A stretch of 10,400 nt of DNA from an uncultured Clostridia bacterium (lineage in GTDB: Bacteria; Bacillota; Clostridia; Christensenellales; Aristaeellaceae). A model generated the notes under the pieces. The model had not been told where the DNA came from. It was given only the letters and a program-made list of their open reading frames with translations, and made no database searches. The translations under genes and the position numbers were made by a program. The stretch lies in assembly GCA_946409855.1 (NCBI GenBank), contig CAMJXZ010000089.1, positions 1-10,400 on the forward strand, read 5' to 3'. Each line of letters begins with the position of its first letter. The stretch's first letter is position 1. Shown here piece by piece: positions 1 through 6,444 of the stretch.

Positions 1-156
1 GATCCCAAGATCCTCGACCCGCGGGATACCTATGCCGATCCTTCCGTCTGGGAAGAAAAGGCCAAGGACCTGGCGCAGCGCTTCATCAAGAACTTCGTCA
101 AGTACGAAGGCAACGAGGCCGGCAAAGCCCTCGTTCCCGCCGGCCCCCAGCTGTAA
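1..156 (+). CDS. pckA: Phosphoenolpyruvate carboxykinase (ATP), C-terminal 51 residues, 5' end outside window
   Basis: Frame 1 is open from the left edge to a TAA at 154-156 and encodes the last 51 residues of a larger protein. The tail has the pattern of ATP-dependent PEP carboxykinase: DPRDTYADPSVWEEKAKDLA, then a FIKNFVKYEGNEAG stretch and a final ALVPAGPQL, close to the ALVAAGPKL ending I recall for E. coli PckA. The enzyme interconverts oxaloacetate + ATP with PEP + CO2 + ADP in the cytosol. In anaerobic fermenters it often runs towards oxaloacetate on the way to succinate, but that direction is an inference from lifestyle. The nucleotide- and metal-binding motifs lie outside the window, so the call rests only on the C-terminal signature. 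A strong terminator follows 16 bases downstream. Confidence 0.92.
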   Translation, partial: DPKILDPRDTYADPSVWEEKAKDLAQRFIKNFVKYEGNEAGKALVPAGPQL

Positions 157-172
157 TTCAGCATCTTTCATG

Positions 173-204
173 CCGGACGCGTCACCGCGTCCGGTTTTTT
201 CTTT
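173..204 (+). terminator. Intrinsic terminator after pckA
   Basis: A perfect 9-bp stem, CCGGACGCG (173-181) with CGCGTCCGG (186-194), closes a 4-base loop. It is followed directly by six T and then CTTT. This is a textbook Rho-independent terminator and it ends the pckA transcript before the nagB promoter. Confidence 0.95.
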
Positions 205-291
205 GCCGCCGCGAAGGAACGGCGCCGATCAGGACCGGCTTATCAGAAGCCCGGCGCTCATCCCTCTTTCCCTCAATGGATTCCGCCTTCC

Positions 292-320
292 TTGACACAA
301 ACCGTTCCGGACGGTATAAT
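292..320 (+). promoter_or_regulatory. Consensus sigma-A promoter for nagB
   Basis: A perfect -35 box TTGACA (292-297) and a perfect -10 box TATAAT (315-320) are separated by 17 bases. Transcription should start near 327, giving a leader of about 37 bases before the nagB ATG at 364. An inverted repeat, ACCGT (301-305) and ACGGT (311-315), fills the spacer and touches the -10 box. A promoter this strong usually needs a repressor, and the repeat is a plausible operator, but no regulator is encoded next to it. Confidence 0.93.
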
Positions 321-363
321 GGAGCGGTACACTGGCAGCATTCTGAAAGGCAGGAAACAATTC

Positions 364-1092
364 ATGAGAATCATCCGCACCGAAAATTACGAACAAATGG
401 GCCGTCAGGCAGCCAACCTGATCGCCGCGCAGATCACCCTGAAGCCCGATTCCGTGCTGGGCCTGGCCACCGGTTCCAGCCCGCTGAGCACCTACCGGCA
501 CCTGATTGAGCTGGTCCGGCAGGGGGACATCAGCTTTGACCGCGTACGCACCGTCAACCTGGATGAGTACGTCGGCCTGCCCGCCGGCCACGACCAGAGC
601 TACGCTTACTTTATGCGCACCAACCTGTTTGACTCAGTCGGCCTGGACGCAAGCCGCACCAACATTCCCAACGGCCTGGCGCAGGACGGGGACGCGGAGT
701 GCAGACGGTACGACGAGCTGATCGCCTCCCTGGGCGGCATCGACCTGCAGCTGCTTGGCATCGGGCTGAACGGCCACATCGGCTTCAATGAGCCGGACGA
801 TGTCTTTGTCCAGGGCACCCATAAAGTCAAGCTAACGGACAGCACCATCCAGGCCAACAAGCGCTTTTTTGAAAAAGAGGAAGACGTCCCGCGCTACGCC
901 TATACCATGGGCATCCGGGACATCATGCAGGCCCGGCGGGTCGTCCTGATCGCCTCCGGCAAGGGAAAAGCCGAAACCATCGCCCGGGCTTTTGCCGGCC
1001 CGGTGACCCCTCGCGTCCCCGCTTCGATCCTTCAGCTGCACAAAGACTTTACGCTGGTCGTCGATGCGGACGCCGCGAGCCTGCTTCCGTGA
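364..1092 (+). CDS. nagB: Glucosamine-6-phosphate deaminase
   Basis: NagB converts glucosamine-6-phosphate to fructose-6-phosphate and ammonia in the cytosol, the step that brings amino-sugar carbon into glycolysis. The 242-residue length equals what I recall for B. subtilis NagB. Visible motifs are the sugar-phosphate loop LGLATGSSP (residues 32-40), VNLDEYVGL (64-72, with Asp67 as the expected general base) and LGIGLNGHIGFNEP (131-144, with His138 and Glu143 at the catalytic dyad). Asn136 replaces the Asp of the E. coli enzyme, as in the Bacillus-type family, so this is not a defect. I chose the ATG at 364 over an upstream in-frame start at 292. The upstream start lies in the -35 box and would be untranscribed, whereas 364 is preceded by AGGCAGGAAA and aligns with family N-termini. 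The gene has its own promoter and terminator. No nagA or transporter gene is adjacent. Confidence 0.97.
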   Translation: MRIIRTENYEQMGRQAANLIAAQITLKPDSVLGLATGSSPLSTYRHLIELVRQGDISFDRVRTVNLDEYVGLPAGHDQSYAYFMRTNLFDSVGLDASRTNIPNGLAQDGDAECRRYDELIASLGGIDLQLLGIGLNGHIGFNEPDDVFVQGTHKVKLTDSTIQANKRFFEKEEDVPRYAYTMGIRDIMQARRVVLIASGKGKAETIARAFAGPVTPRVPASILQLHKDFTLVVDADAASLLP

Positions 1093-1131
1093 TTTCCCGG
1101 ACAGGCAGACAGGATATCTTTCGTACCAACC

Positions 1132-1163
1132 GTCTCCGGAACGCTCCGGAGACTTATTTTATT
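1132..1163 (+). terminator. Intrinsic terminator after nagB
   Basis: A perfect 9-bp stem, GTCTCCGGA (1132-1140) with TCCGGAGAC (1145-1153), carries a 4-base ACGC loop and is followed by the T-rich tail TTATTTTATT. It separates nagB from the GH130 gene. Confidence 0.92.
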
Positions 1164-1184
1164 CAAGGAAGCGCCCGCCGACAC

Positions 1185-1213
1185 TTGCGAAGACAGGCAG
1201 AATCAACTATAAT
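1185..1213 (+). promoter_or_regulatory. Sigma-A promoter for the GH130 phosphorylase gene
   Basis: A -35 box TTGCGA (1185-1190, four of six consensus bases) and a perfect -10 box TATAAT (1208-1213) are 17 bases apart. The predicted start near 1220 gives a short leader ahead of the ribosome binding site at 1232. The promoter lies between the nagB terminator and the next gene, so the two genes are separate transcription units. Confidence 0.85.
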
Positions 1214-1231
1214 GCAAATAACGCTTAGAAC

Positions 1232-1237
1232 AGGAGG
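1232..1237 (+). promoter_or_regulatory. Strong ribosome binding site, with tandem TTG-ATG start choice
   Basis: AGGAGG at 1232-1237 is followed by two adjacent in-frame start codons, TTG at 1245 (7-base spacing) and ATG at 1248 (10-base spacing). It excludes the longer upstream reading that would begin inside nagB. ATG is annotated here; TTG would add one residue. Confidence 0.85.
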
Positions 1238-1247
1238 AAGCACTTTG

Positions 1248-2435
1248 ATGCAGAAAAGAACTTTTTCTTCCCTGATGGAGAGCTATGAACGGCTGCTGAA
1301 CCGGCCGAACCCGGTCAGCGAACGGTTTTACAACGGCATTTTCGAGCGCTACCAGCACCCGGTGCTGACCAGGGAGCACATTCCCCCGTTCTGGATCTAC
1401 GATGCCGACCCGCAGACCAACCCCTACATGATGCAGCGCCTGGGGGTGAACGCCACCCTGAATTCCGGCGCGATCAAGCTGGACGGAAAGTATTACCTGA
1501 TCGTCCGGGTGGAAGGGATGGACCGGAAGAGCTTTTTCGCCGTCGCCGAAAGCAGCCGCCCTACGGAAGGGTTCCGTTTCTGGGATGAGCCCGTGATCCT
1601 GCCGGACACCGAAAAAGACGAGACCAACGTCTACGACATGCGGCTGACACAGCACGAAGACGGCTGGATTTACGGCGTTTTCTGCTCCGAAAGCAAGGAC
1701 CGCGCTTCTTCGGACCTGTCCGCCGCCACCGCGGCCGCCGGGATCGTCCGCACCAGGGACCTGAAAACCTGGGAACGGCTGCCCAACCTGGTCACCCTGC
1801 GTTCTCCCCAGCAGCGCAACGTCGTCCTGCATCCCGAGTTCGTCGGCGGCCAGTACGCCTTCTATACCCGGCCCATGGACGACTTTATCGAAACCGGTTC
1901 CGGCGGCGGGATCGGCTTCGGGCTGTGCGCGGACATCACCCATCCCGTGATCGATGAGGAAAAGATCATCGCCCCGCGCCGTTACCATACCATCACCGAA
2001 AGCAAGAACGGCGCCGGCGCGACGCCCATCAAAACAGACCGCGGTTTCATCCACATCGCCCACGGTGTCCGGAATACCGCCGCGGGACTCCGGTATGTGC
2101 TGTACGCCTTCGCCACCTCCCTGTCCGACCCGGCGCAGGTGATCGCGGAGCCGGGCGGGATGCTGCTGGGCCCCCTGGGCCGGGAACGGGTCGGCGACGT
2201 GAGCAACGTCGTCTTCACCAACGGCGTCATCGCGGACGACGACGGACGGGTGTACATCTACTACGCCTCCTCGGATACCCGGATGCACGTCGCCGCGACG
2301 GACGTCGGCCGTCTGTGCGATTATGTGTTCAATACCCCGCAGGACCCGCTCCGCAGCGCCGACTGCGTCCGCCAGCGCGACGAGCTGATCCGTAAAAACC
2401 TCGCCTACATGAAAGCCCATGATCTGAACCGCTGA
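1248..2435 (+). CDS. GH130 glycoside phosphorylase, probable 4-O-beta-D-mannosyl-D-glucose phosphorylase
   Basis: The 395-residue protein belongs to glycoside hydrolase family 130, subfamily 1. These cytosolic enzymes split beta-1,4-mannosyl-glucose with phosphate into alpha-mannose-1-phosphate and glucose. They act late in beta-mannan use, after cellobiose 2-epimerase has converted mannobiose to mannosyl-glucose. Supporting segments are HPVLTREHIPPFW (37-49), TNPYMMQRLGVNATLNSGAI (57-76), KYYLIVRVEGMDRKSFFAVA (81-100) and ETNVYDMRLT (125-134). Asp130 in the last segment aligns, from memory, with the catalytic Asp of the Bacteroides fragilis enzyme. Length matches the known family (about 390 residues). 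There is no signal peptide, fitting an intracellular enzyme. It has its own promoter; no epimerase, mannanase or sugar transporter is in the window. A related specificity, such as mannobiose phosphorolysis, is the main alternative. Confidence 0.9.
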   Translation: MQKRTFSSLMESYERLLNRPNPVSERFYNGIFERYQHPVLTREHIPPFWIYDADPQTNPYMMQRLGVNATLNSGAIKLDGKYYLIVRVEGMDRKSFFAVAESSRPTEGFRFWDEPVILPDTEKDETNVYDMRLTQHEDGWIYGVFCSESKDRASSDLSAATAAAGIVRTRDLKTWERLPNLVTLRSPQQRNVVLHPEFVGGQYAFYTRPMDDFIETGSGGGIGFGLCADITHPVIDEEKIIAPRRYHTITESKNGAGATPIKTDRGFIHIAHGVRNTAAGLRYVLYAFATSLSDPAQVIAEPGGMLLGPLGRERVGDVSNVVFTNGVIADDDGRVYIYYASSDTRMHVAATDVGRLCDYVFNTPQDPLRSADCVRQRDELIRKNLAYMKAHDLNR

Positions 2436-2439
2436 CGGA

Positions 2440-2504
2440 CCTTTGCTTCCCGGGAAAGGGGCCGGGCGCCGCCCAGTCCCCGCCGGGAAGCGGAACTTCC
2501 GGCG
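2440..2504 (+). other. GC-rich hairpins downstream of the GH130 gene, possible weak terminator
   Basis: Three dyads follow the GH130 stop codon: CCTTT with AAAGG around a TTCCCGGGAA palindrome (2440-2459), GGGC-GCC-GCCC within 2462-2475, and a 9-bp stem with one bulged G between CGCCGGGAAG (2481-2490) and CTTCCGGCG (2496-2504). None is followed by a T run, so this is not a canonical intrinsic terminator. They may slow polymerase, protect the mRNA 3' end, or support factor-dependent termination. Confidence 0.4.
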
Positions 2505-2515
2505 CACCGCAACAA

Positions 2516-2544
2516 ATGATCAATTCCGCAACGGATGATCAATT
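2516..2544 (+). repeat. Twin direct repeats containing TGATCA, upstream of a promoter
   Basis: The 10-mer ATGATCAATT occurs at 2516-2525 and again at 2535-2544. The copies are 19 bases apart start to start, close to two helical turns, and each contains the palindrome TGATCA. The second copy ends 7 bases before the -35 box of the flippase-like gene. The position suits an activator or repressor binding site, but the regulator is unknown. Confidence 0.55.
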
Positions 2545-2551
2545 TCTGTCC

Positions 2552-2580
2552 GTGACATTTGATCCGGTTTGTGGTATAAT
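2552..2580 (+). promoter_or_regulatory. Sigma-A promoter for the flippase-CHAP operon
   Basis: A -35 box GTGACA (2552-2557, five of six consensus bases) and a perfect -10 box TATAAT (2575-2580) are 17 bases apart. The start is expected near 2587. A 5-bp inverted repeat, GGACA-TATG-TGTCC (2589-2602), begins almost at the start site and could be an operator or a small leader hairpin. Confidence 0.9.
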
Positions 2581-2605
2581 AACAAATTGGACATATGTGT
2601 CCGGT

Positions 2606-2610
2606 AAGGA
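2606..2610 (+). promoter_or_regulatory. Ribosome binding site that supports the TTG start of the flippase-like gene
   Basis: AAGGA at 2606-2610 lies 9 bases before the TTG at 2620. No in-frame ATG or GTG occurs near the protein's beginning, and the next internal Met is about 60 residues in, after the first membrane segment. The ATG at 2610 is in another frame and gives only a short open stretch. TTG is therefore the most likely start codon. Confidence 0.75.
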
Positions 2611-2619
2611 TGTTGTTCA

Positions 2620-3708
2620 TTGAAGAAGCTGACCAAACAAAACAGGAAAAGCCTTATCAACGCGCTGATCATCTTCGGCACCATCGCGGCTGTCATTTAT
2701 CTGGCCGCGAAAAACGGGGATATCAACGTGTCTATTGAGGCTGTCCTTTCCTCGAACTGGCGATGGCTTCTTCTGGGGCTGGGCACGTGGGTCCTGAACA
2801 TGCTGACGGAAGCGCTGATCAACCAGGTGGTTTTTATCTGGCAGGAGGTCAGAATCCGGTTCATTTCCACCATACACGTCACCATTCTGGGCATGTTCTA
2901 CTCCAACGTCACCCCCGCTGCCACCGGCGGACAGCCCATGCAGGTGTTCGCCTACAAAAAAAGAGGGATCCCGGTGGGCGTTTCCTCTTCCGCGCTGGCG
3001 GTCAAGTTTTTCTGCTTCCAGGCGGCGCTGCTGCTGGGCGGGCTGGTGCTGTGGCTGTGCCAGCGGGAGTTTGTCAACAACTGCGTCATCGGCGGCAAAT
3101 GGCTGATCCTGGCCGGCTTTCTGATCAACGGCCTGTCCGTGGGCGTCGTGCTGCTGCTGGCCATCAACCGGAATATCATCCGGTTCCTGATCGTTTTCAT
3201 CATCCGCATCGGCACCAAGCTCCGCCTGGTCAAGGACCCGGAACGGCTGTCCTCCCGGTGTGACGCGGCCCTGGAGGATTTCGGCGCCAGCGTGCACATG
3301 CTGGTGCATCATCCGCTGCAGATCCTGTTCCTGCTGCTTCTGTCCCTGATCCAGCTGACCTTCCTGATGAGCGCTTCCTACTGCGCCTACCGGGCCCTCG
3401 GGCTTTCCGGCCAGCCGCTTTACCGGCTGCTGACCCTGCAGTGGCTGCTGTTCATCGCCGCGTCCTTTACGCCCCTGCCGGGTGCCTCCGGGGTGCAGGA
3501 AGGCGGCTTCTACGTCTTCTTCGGCAGCATTTTCCCCGATCAGATGATTTTCCCGGGCCTGCTGCTGTGGCGGGCCATGACCTATTATTTCCCCCTGATC
3601 ATCGGGCTGGGCACCGTCATCTACGAAAGCGCCCGTTCCATCCGGGAAAGCCGGGCGGCGGGATGGCCGGAAGAGGATGAGCCCGCCCAGGAAGAAAGCG
3701 AATCATGA
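2620..3708 (+). CDS. Flippase-like integral membrane protein (lysylphosphatidylglycerol synthase TM-domain family, UPF0104/YbhN type)
   Basis: This 362-residue membrane protein matches the MprF N-terminal / LPG_synthase_TM family (Pfam PF03706, TIGR00374). In MprF this domain flips aminoacylated lipids; stand-alone members are only presumed lipid or glycolipid flippases. Family hallmarks are SNVTPAATGGQPMQVFAY (95-112), the late FTPLPGASGVQEGGF (283-297) and WRAMTYYFPLIIG (317-329). Hydrophobic segments lie near residues 12-29, 48-66, 82-97, 126-146, 160-181, 186-198, 234-254, 272-284 and 315-335. A basic N-terminus and an acidic C-terminal tail (350-361) flank them. There is no aminoacyl-transferase domain, so it is not a full MprF. 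Translation starts at TTG. The stop overlaps the next gene's ATG as ATGA, implying translational coupling with the secreted CHAP protein. The substrate cannot be told from sequence. Confidence 0.9.
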   Translation: MKKLTKQNRKSLINALIIFGTIAAVIYLAAKNGDINVSIEAVLSSNWRWLLLGLGTWVLNMLTEALINQVVFIWQEVRIRFISTIHVTILGMFYSNVTPAATGGQPMQVFAYKKRGIPVGVSSSALAVKFFCFQAALLLGGLVLWLCQREFVNNCVIGGKWLILAGFLINGLSVGVVLLLAINRNIIRFLIVFIIRIGTKLRLVKDPERLSSRCDAALEDFGASVHMLVHHPLQILFLLLLSLIQLTFLMSASYCAYRALGLSGQPLYRLLTLQWLLFIAASFTPLPGASGVQEGGFYVFFGSIFPDQMIFPGLLLWRAMTYYFPLIIGLGTVIYESARSIRESRAAGWPEEDEPAQEESES

Positions 3709-4859
3709 AGAAATTTTGCTGTTTGTTCCTGGCCGCCGTGCTGGCGTTTGTCTGCCTGCAGGCCGCCTGCGCCGCCGCCGTCGAAATCAACCTGGCCGCC
3801 GGTGAAAAGTATGTGATCCCGGAAAGCCGGCGGGGAACGTACACGGTGGACGATGAATCGGTCGTCCGGGTCTCCGGGGATACCATTGTCGCTCTTTCCC
3901 CGGGCAGGACGGTGGTGCACGCCGCGGGCGCCGTCAACACGGATTTCGCGGTGCTGGTTCTTTTTTCGGCGTCCGCAATAAGCGGCGATGCGCCCGCTGA
4001 GCCCCCCGCCGAAGCGGAGACGCCCGCTTCCCGGGAGGAAGCTTCCGCGGCGCCTTCGGTCCCTCAAACGGACGAGAGCACCGGGGAGATCATCGTCCAG
4101 CTGCCCGGATCGGCGGCCGCCCCTGCGCAGACGGAACGGCAGGCGGAAGAACCTCCGGCGCCGTCCGTATCGGAAGAGCCGGCCCCTGAACCGGAAGCGG
4201 AGCAGGACAGCGTCACGGCGCAGGCCTATGACCGTTCCGCCTTGCCGGACCTGATCAACGACGCCATCGACCTCGCCTTCACCCAGTGGGAAGAAGACGC
4301 CGCGCGCGGCACAAAGAAGTTCTCCAGGCTGGGCAAATACAACAAGTATTCCTACTGGCAGTGCGGCAGCGGCGCCGGCTGCGATATCGGCTGGTGCGGC
4401 GCATTCCTGGGCTATGTGTACGACCACGCCCATGTGCCGATGGACGTCCCGACAGAGTCCGTCCCCCACGAGGGCGGCATCCCCTATTCCGTCCACGCGG
4501 CGGGCGTCGGGAAAATCTACACCGGTTTTTCCAAAATGGAGCGTCTTTCGATGATCCCCCGTCCGGGCTATTTCGTCGTCTACGGCCAGCAGAAGGGTTA
4601 CGCTTACAAGCACATCGGCCTGGTGGTGGATGTGGACCCGCTGGACGGCGGCCTGTACCTGATCAAGACCATCGAAGGCAACATGTCCAGCACCATCCGG
4701 CGGTACTGCTACCTTTATGACAGCAATGAAAAGGTCAAGAACCTGAAGCCGTGCCCCGAAGAATACGTGCGGGACGACGCCGGCATCAACGCCTACGAGC
4801 ACGTCAAGAACTGGAACATCACCGCTTTCTGCCAGACATGGGTCCCGCAGGAAGAGTGA
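3705..4859 (+). CDS. Secreted protein with Ig-like (BIG2-type) segment and C-terminal CHAP-like cysteine hydrolase domain
   Basis: This 384-residue exported protein probably cuts peptidoglycan amide or peptide bonds outside the cell. A basic start and hydrophobic core (residues 4-21) end in ACAAAVE, a good signal peptidase I site near residues 24-25. Residues 28-88 look like a short beta domain of bacterial Ig-like (BIG2) type, with a VVRVSGDTIVALSPGRTVV pattern. Residues 94-170 are a Pro/Ala/Glu-rich linker. Residues 175-380 resemble a CHAP domain: DIGWCGAFLGYVY (227-239) with Cys231 as likely nucleophile, RPGYFVVYG (286-294), HIGLVVDVD (303-311) with His303, and TIEGN (322-326). Further cysteines near the nucleophile (220, 226) and at 335, 350 and 376 could form disulfides. 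I see no sortase motif or SLH repeat. The ATG overlaps the upstream stop by 4 bases. Family assignment is from motif reading; NlpC/P60 is the alternative. Confidence 0.78.
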   Translation: MKKFCCLFLAAVLAFVCLQAACAAAVEINLAAGEKYVIPESRRGTYTVDDESVVRVSGDTIVALSPGRTVVHAAGAVNTDFAVLVLFSASAISGDAPAEPPAEAETPASREEASAAPSVPQTDESTGEIIVQLPGSAAAPAQTERQAEEPPAPSVSEEPAPEPEAEQDSVTAQAYDRSALPDLINDAIDLAFTQWEEDAARGTKKFSRLGKYNKYSYWQCGSGAGCDIGWCGAFLGYVYDHAHVPMDVPTESVPHEGGIPYSVHAAGVGKIYTGFSKMERLSMIPRPGYFVVYGQQKGYAYKHIGLVVDVDPLDGGLYLIKTIEGNMSSTIRRYCYLYDSNEKVKNLKPCPEEYVRDDAGINAYEHVKNWNITAFCQTWVPQEE

Positions 4860-4881
4860 TCCCGTTTTCATCCCCCTTGTT

Positions 4882-4909
4882 ATTCATCCCCACGCGGGAA
4901 CCGATGAAT
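4882..4909 (+). repeat. Inverted repeat in the gap upstream of thrC
   Basis: ATTCATC (4882-4888) and GATGAAT (4903-4909) are perfect 7-bp arms. An inner CCC-ACGC-GGG pairing (4889-4898) and an unpaired AACC complete a hairpin of about 10 pairs. No T run follows, so it is not an ordinary terminator. It sits 42 bases before the thrC ATG, in a 91-base gap where I find no convincing promoter. It could be a leader hairpin, an operator or an mRNA processing site. Confidence 0.5.
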
Positions 4910-4950
4910 CACAATCCATTGCTTCCGGCAAGCAGAAAGGAAGGCACCCG

Positions 4951-6429
4951 ATGACATATATCTGCACACGCACCAGGGAACAGGTTTCTTCCGCGCAGGC
5001 GATCCTCCGGGGGCTGAGCCCGGCGGGCGGCCTGTATATCAAAGAGGCGCTGCCCAAGGCGTCGCCGGACATGCTTCCTTTCCCGGCGGACGTTTCCTAT
5101 GCCCGCCGCGCGGCGGCCGTGCTGCGGCTCTTCTTCCCCGACCTGGACGGGGATAAGCTGGATGAGATCGCCGAAGCGTCCTACCGGCGGTTTGATCATC
5201 CGGCCATCGCGCCCGTGACGATGCTGGACGATCAGACGGCCCTGCTGGAGCTGTATCACGGCCCGACGCTGGCCTTCAAGGACATGGCCCTGCAGATGCT
5301 GCCCCGCCTGGTCCGTCTGGCCGCGCAGACGCTGGGAGAAACCCGGGAGATCGCCATTCTGACCGCTACCAGCGGCGACACCGGCAAAGCGGCGCTGGAA
5401 GGCTTCCAGGACGTGCCCGGCACCAGCTGCACGGTCTTTTATCCGCTGGACGGCGTCAGCAAGCTGCAGCAGAAGCAGATGGTCACCTCCGCCGGGGAGA
5501 ACACTCACGTCATCGCGGTCCGGGGCAATTTTGACGACGCCCAGACAGGCGTCAAAGCCATCTTCAACGACCGTGCCTTTGCCGAAAAGCTGAACGAACG
5601 GCAGATCGTCCTGTCCTCCGCCAACAGCATCAATATCGGCCGGCTGGTGCCGCAGGTGGTCTATTACTTCTCCGCCTGGTCCGACCTGGTGAACAGCGGC
5701 CGCCTGCAGCCCGGCGAACCGCTGGACGTCTGCGTGCCGACCGGCAATTTCGGCGACATTCTGGCGGCCTGGTACGCCAAACACATGGGGCTGCCCCTGG
5801 GAAGGCTTCTGTGCGCGTCCAACCACAACCGGGTCCTGACGGACTTTATCAATACCGGCGTATACGACATTCACCGGCCGTTCCATAAAACCATTTCCCC
5901 CTCCATGGATATCCTGATTTCCTCCAACCTGGAACGGCTGCTGTTCGAGCTGGTGGGCCGGGATGAAAAAACGCTGGCGGACCTGATGCGGCGGCTGAAA
6001 GCGGACGGCCGCTACGAGCTGCCCGAAGACGCTCTGACTGCCCTTCAAAAAGAGTTTGCGGGCGTATCCGCGGACGACAGCGAAACGGTGGAAACCATCC
6101 GGCAGGTCTACCGGACCTGCGGGCAGCTGGTTGACCCGCATACCGCGGTCGGCCTGTGCGCCCTGAAAAAATACAGGGAAACGGCCCCCGCCCGTCTGAC
6201 GCTTGTCAACGCCACCGCCAGCCCCTTCAAGTTCTCTCAGGATGTGGGCAGCGCCATCGGGCTGACGCCCGGCGACGACGCGCTGAAGGACGCCTTCCGT
6301 CTGGCGGACGCCACCCGTCTGCCGCTGCCCCAGGCCATCGAAAAGCTCGCTTCCGCTCCTGTCCGTCACACCGCCGTGACCGAAATCGCCGATATGCCGC
6401 AGGCTGTCTGGCAGGCCCTTTGCCCGTAA
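4951..6429 (+). CDS. thrC: Threonine synthase
   Basis: ThrC is a cytosolic pyridoxal-phosphate enzyme that turns O-phosphohomoserine into threonine and phosphate, the last step of threonine synthesis. The 492-residue protein has the long form of the family, including the N-terminal domain (GLSPAGGLYI, 21-30). Visible motifs are HGPTLAFKDMALQML (103-117, with Lys110 as the PLP Schiff-base lysine), the phosphate-binding TATSGDTGKAAL (138-149), SSANSINIGRLVPQ (222-235), VPTGNFGDILAAW (262-274) and DPHTAVG (395-401). Nothing key is missing. AAAGGAAGG at 4936-4944 lies 6 bases before the ATG at 4951. No thrB or hom gene is nearby, so threonine genes are not clustered here. The gene could be read from the upstream flippase-CHAP promoter or from an unrecognised promoter in the 91-base gap. 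It probably shares its mRNA with the XpaC-like gene. Confidence 0.97.
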   Translation: MTYICTRTREQVSSAQAILRGLSPAGGLYIKEALPKASPDMLPFPADVSYARRAAAVLRLFFPDLDGDKLDEIAEASYRRFDHPAIAPVTMLDDQTALLELYHGPTLAFKDMALQMLPRLVRLAAQTLGETREIAILTATSGDTGKAALEGFQDVPGTSCTVFYPLDGVSKLQQKQMVTSAGENTHVIAVRGNFDDAQTGVKAIFNDRAFAEKLNERQIVLSSANSINIGRLVPQVVYYFSAWSDLVNSGRLQPGEPLDVCVPTGNFGDILAAWYAKHMGLPLGRLLCASNHNRVLTDFINTGVYDIHRPFHKTISPSMDILISSNLERLLFELVGRDEKTLADLMRRLKADGRYELPEDALTALQKEFAGVSADDSETVETIRQVYRTCGQLVDPHTAVGLCALKKYRETAPARLTLVNATASPFKFSQDVGSAIGLTPGDDALKDAFRLADATRLPLPQAIEKLASAPVRHTAVTEIADMPQAVWQALCP

Positions 6430-6444
6430 GGAGGAAAGGAACCG

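Noticed and set aside
292..363. 24-residue N-terminal extension of nagB
   Set aside because: It would begin in the -35 box and read through the -10 box, so it lies upstream of the expected transcript. Family members begin at the MRII-like start.
1089..1247. Upstream extension of the GH130 frame that would overlap nagB by 4 bases
   Set aside because: It would run through the nagB terminator and across the GH130 promoter and ribosome binding site. The family N-terminus matches the start at 1245/1248.
1203..2507. 434-codon minus-strand frame antisense to the GH130 gene
   Set aside because: The sense frame is an unmistakable GH130 enzyme with a promoter and AGGAGG. The antisense product has no recognisable domain.
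3750..3779. Possible lipoprotein signal in the CHAP protein (LQAAC, residues 18-22)
   Set aside because: Gln at the -3 position is a poor lipobox residue, and ACAAA just after the hydrophobic core is a better ordinary signal peptidase I site. Lipidation remains possible but is not supported.
3621..4871. 416-codon minus-strand frame antisense to the CHAP protein
   Set aside because: Composition is an Arg/Gly-rich shadow, including runs from the complement of the Pro/Glu/Ala linker codons. No motif or initiation signal is visible and the sense strand explains the region.
4860..4950. Promoter for thrC at TTGTTA (about 4878)
   Set aside because: The -35-like hexamer has no acceptable -10 partner 16-18 bases downstream, where the sequence reads ACCGAT/CCGATG.
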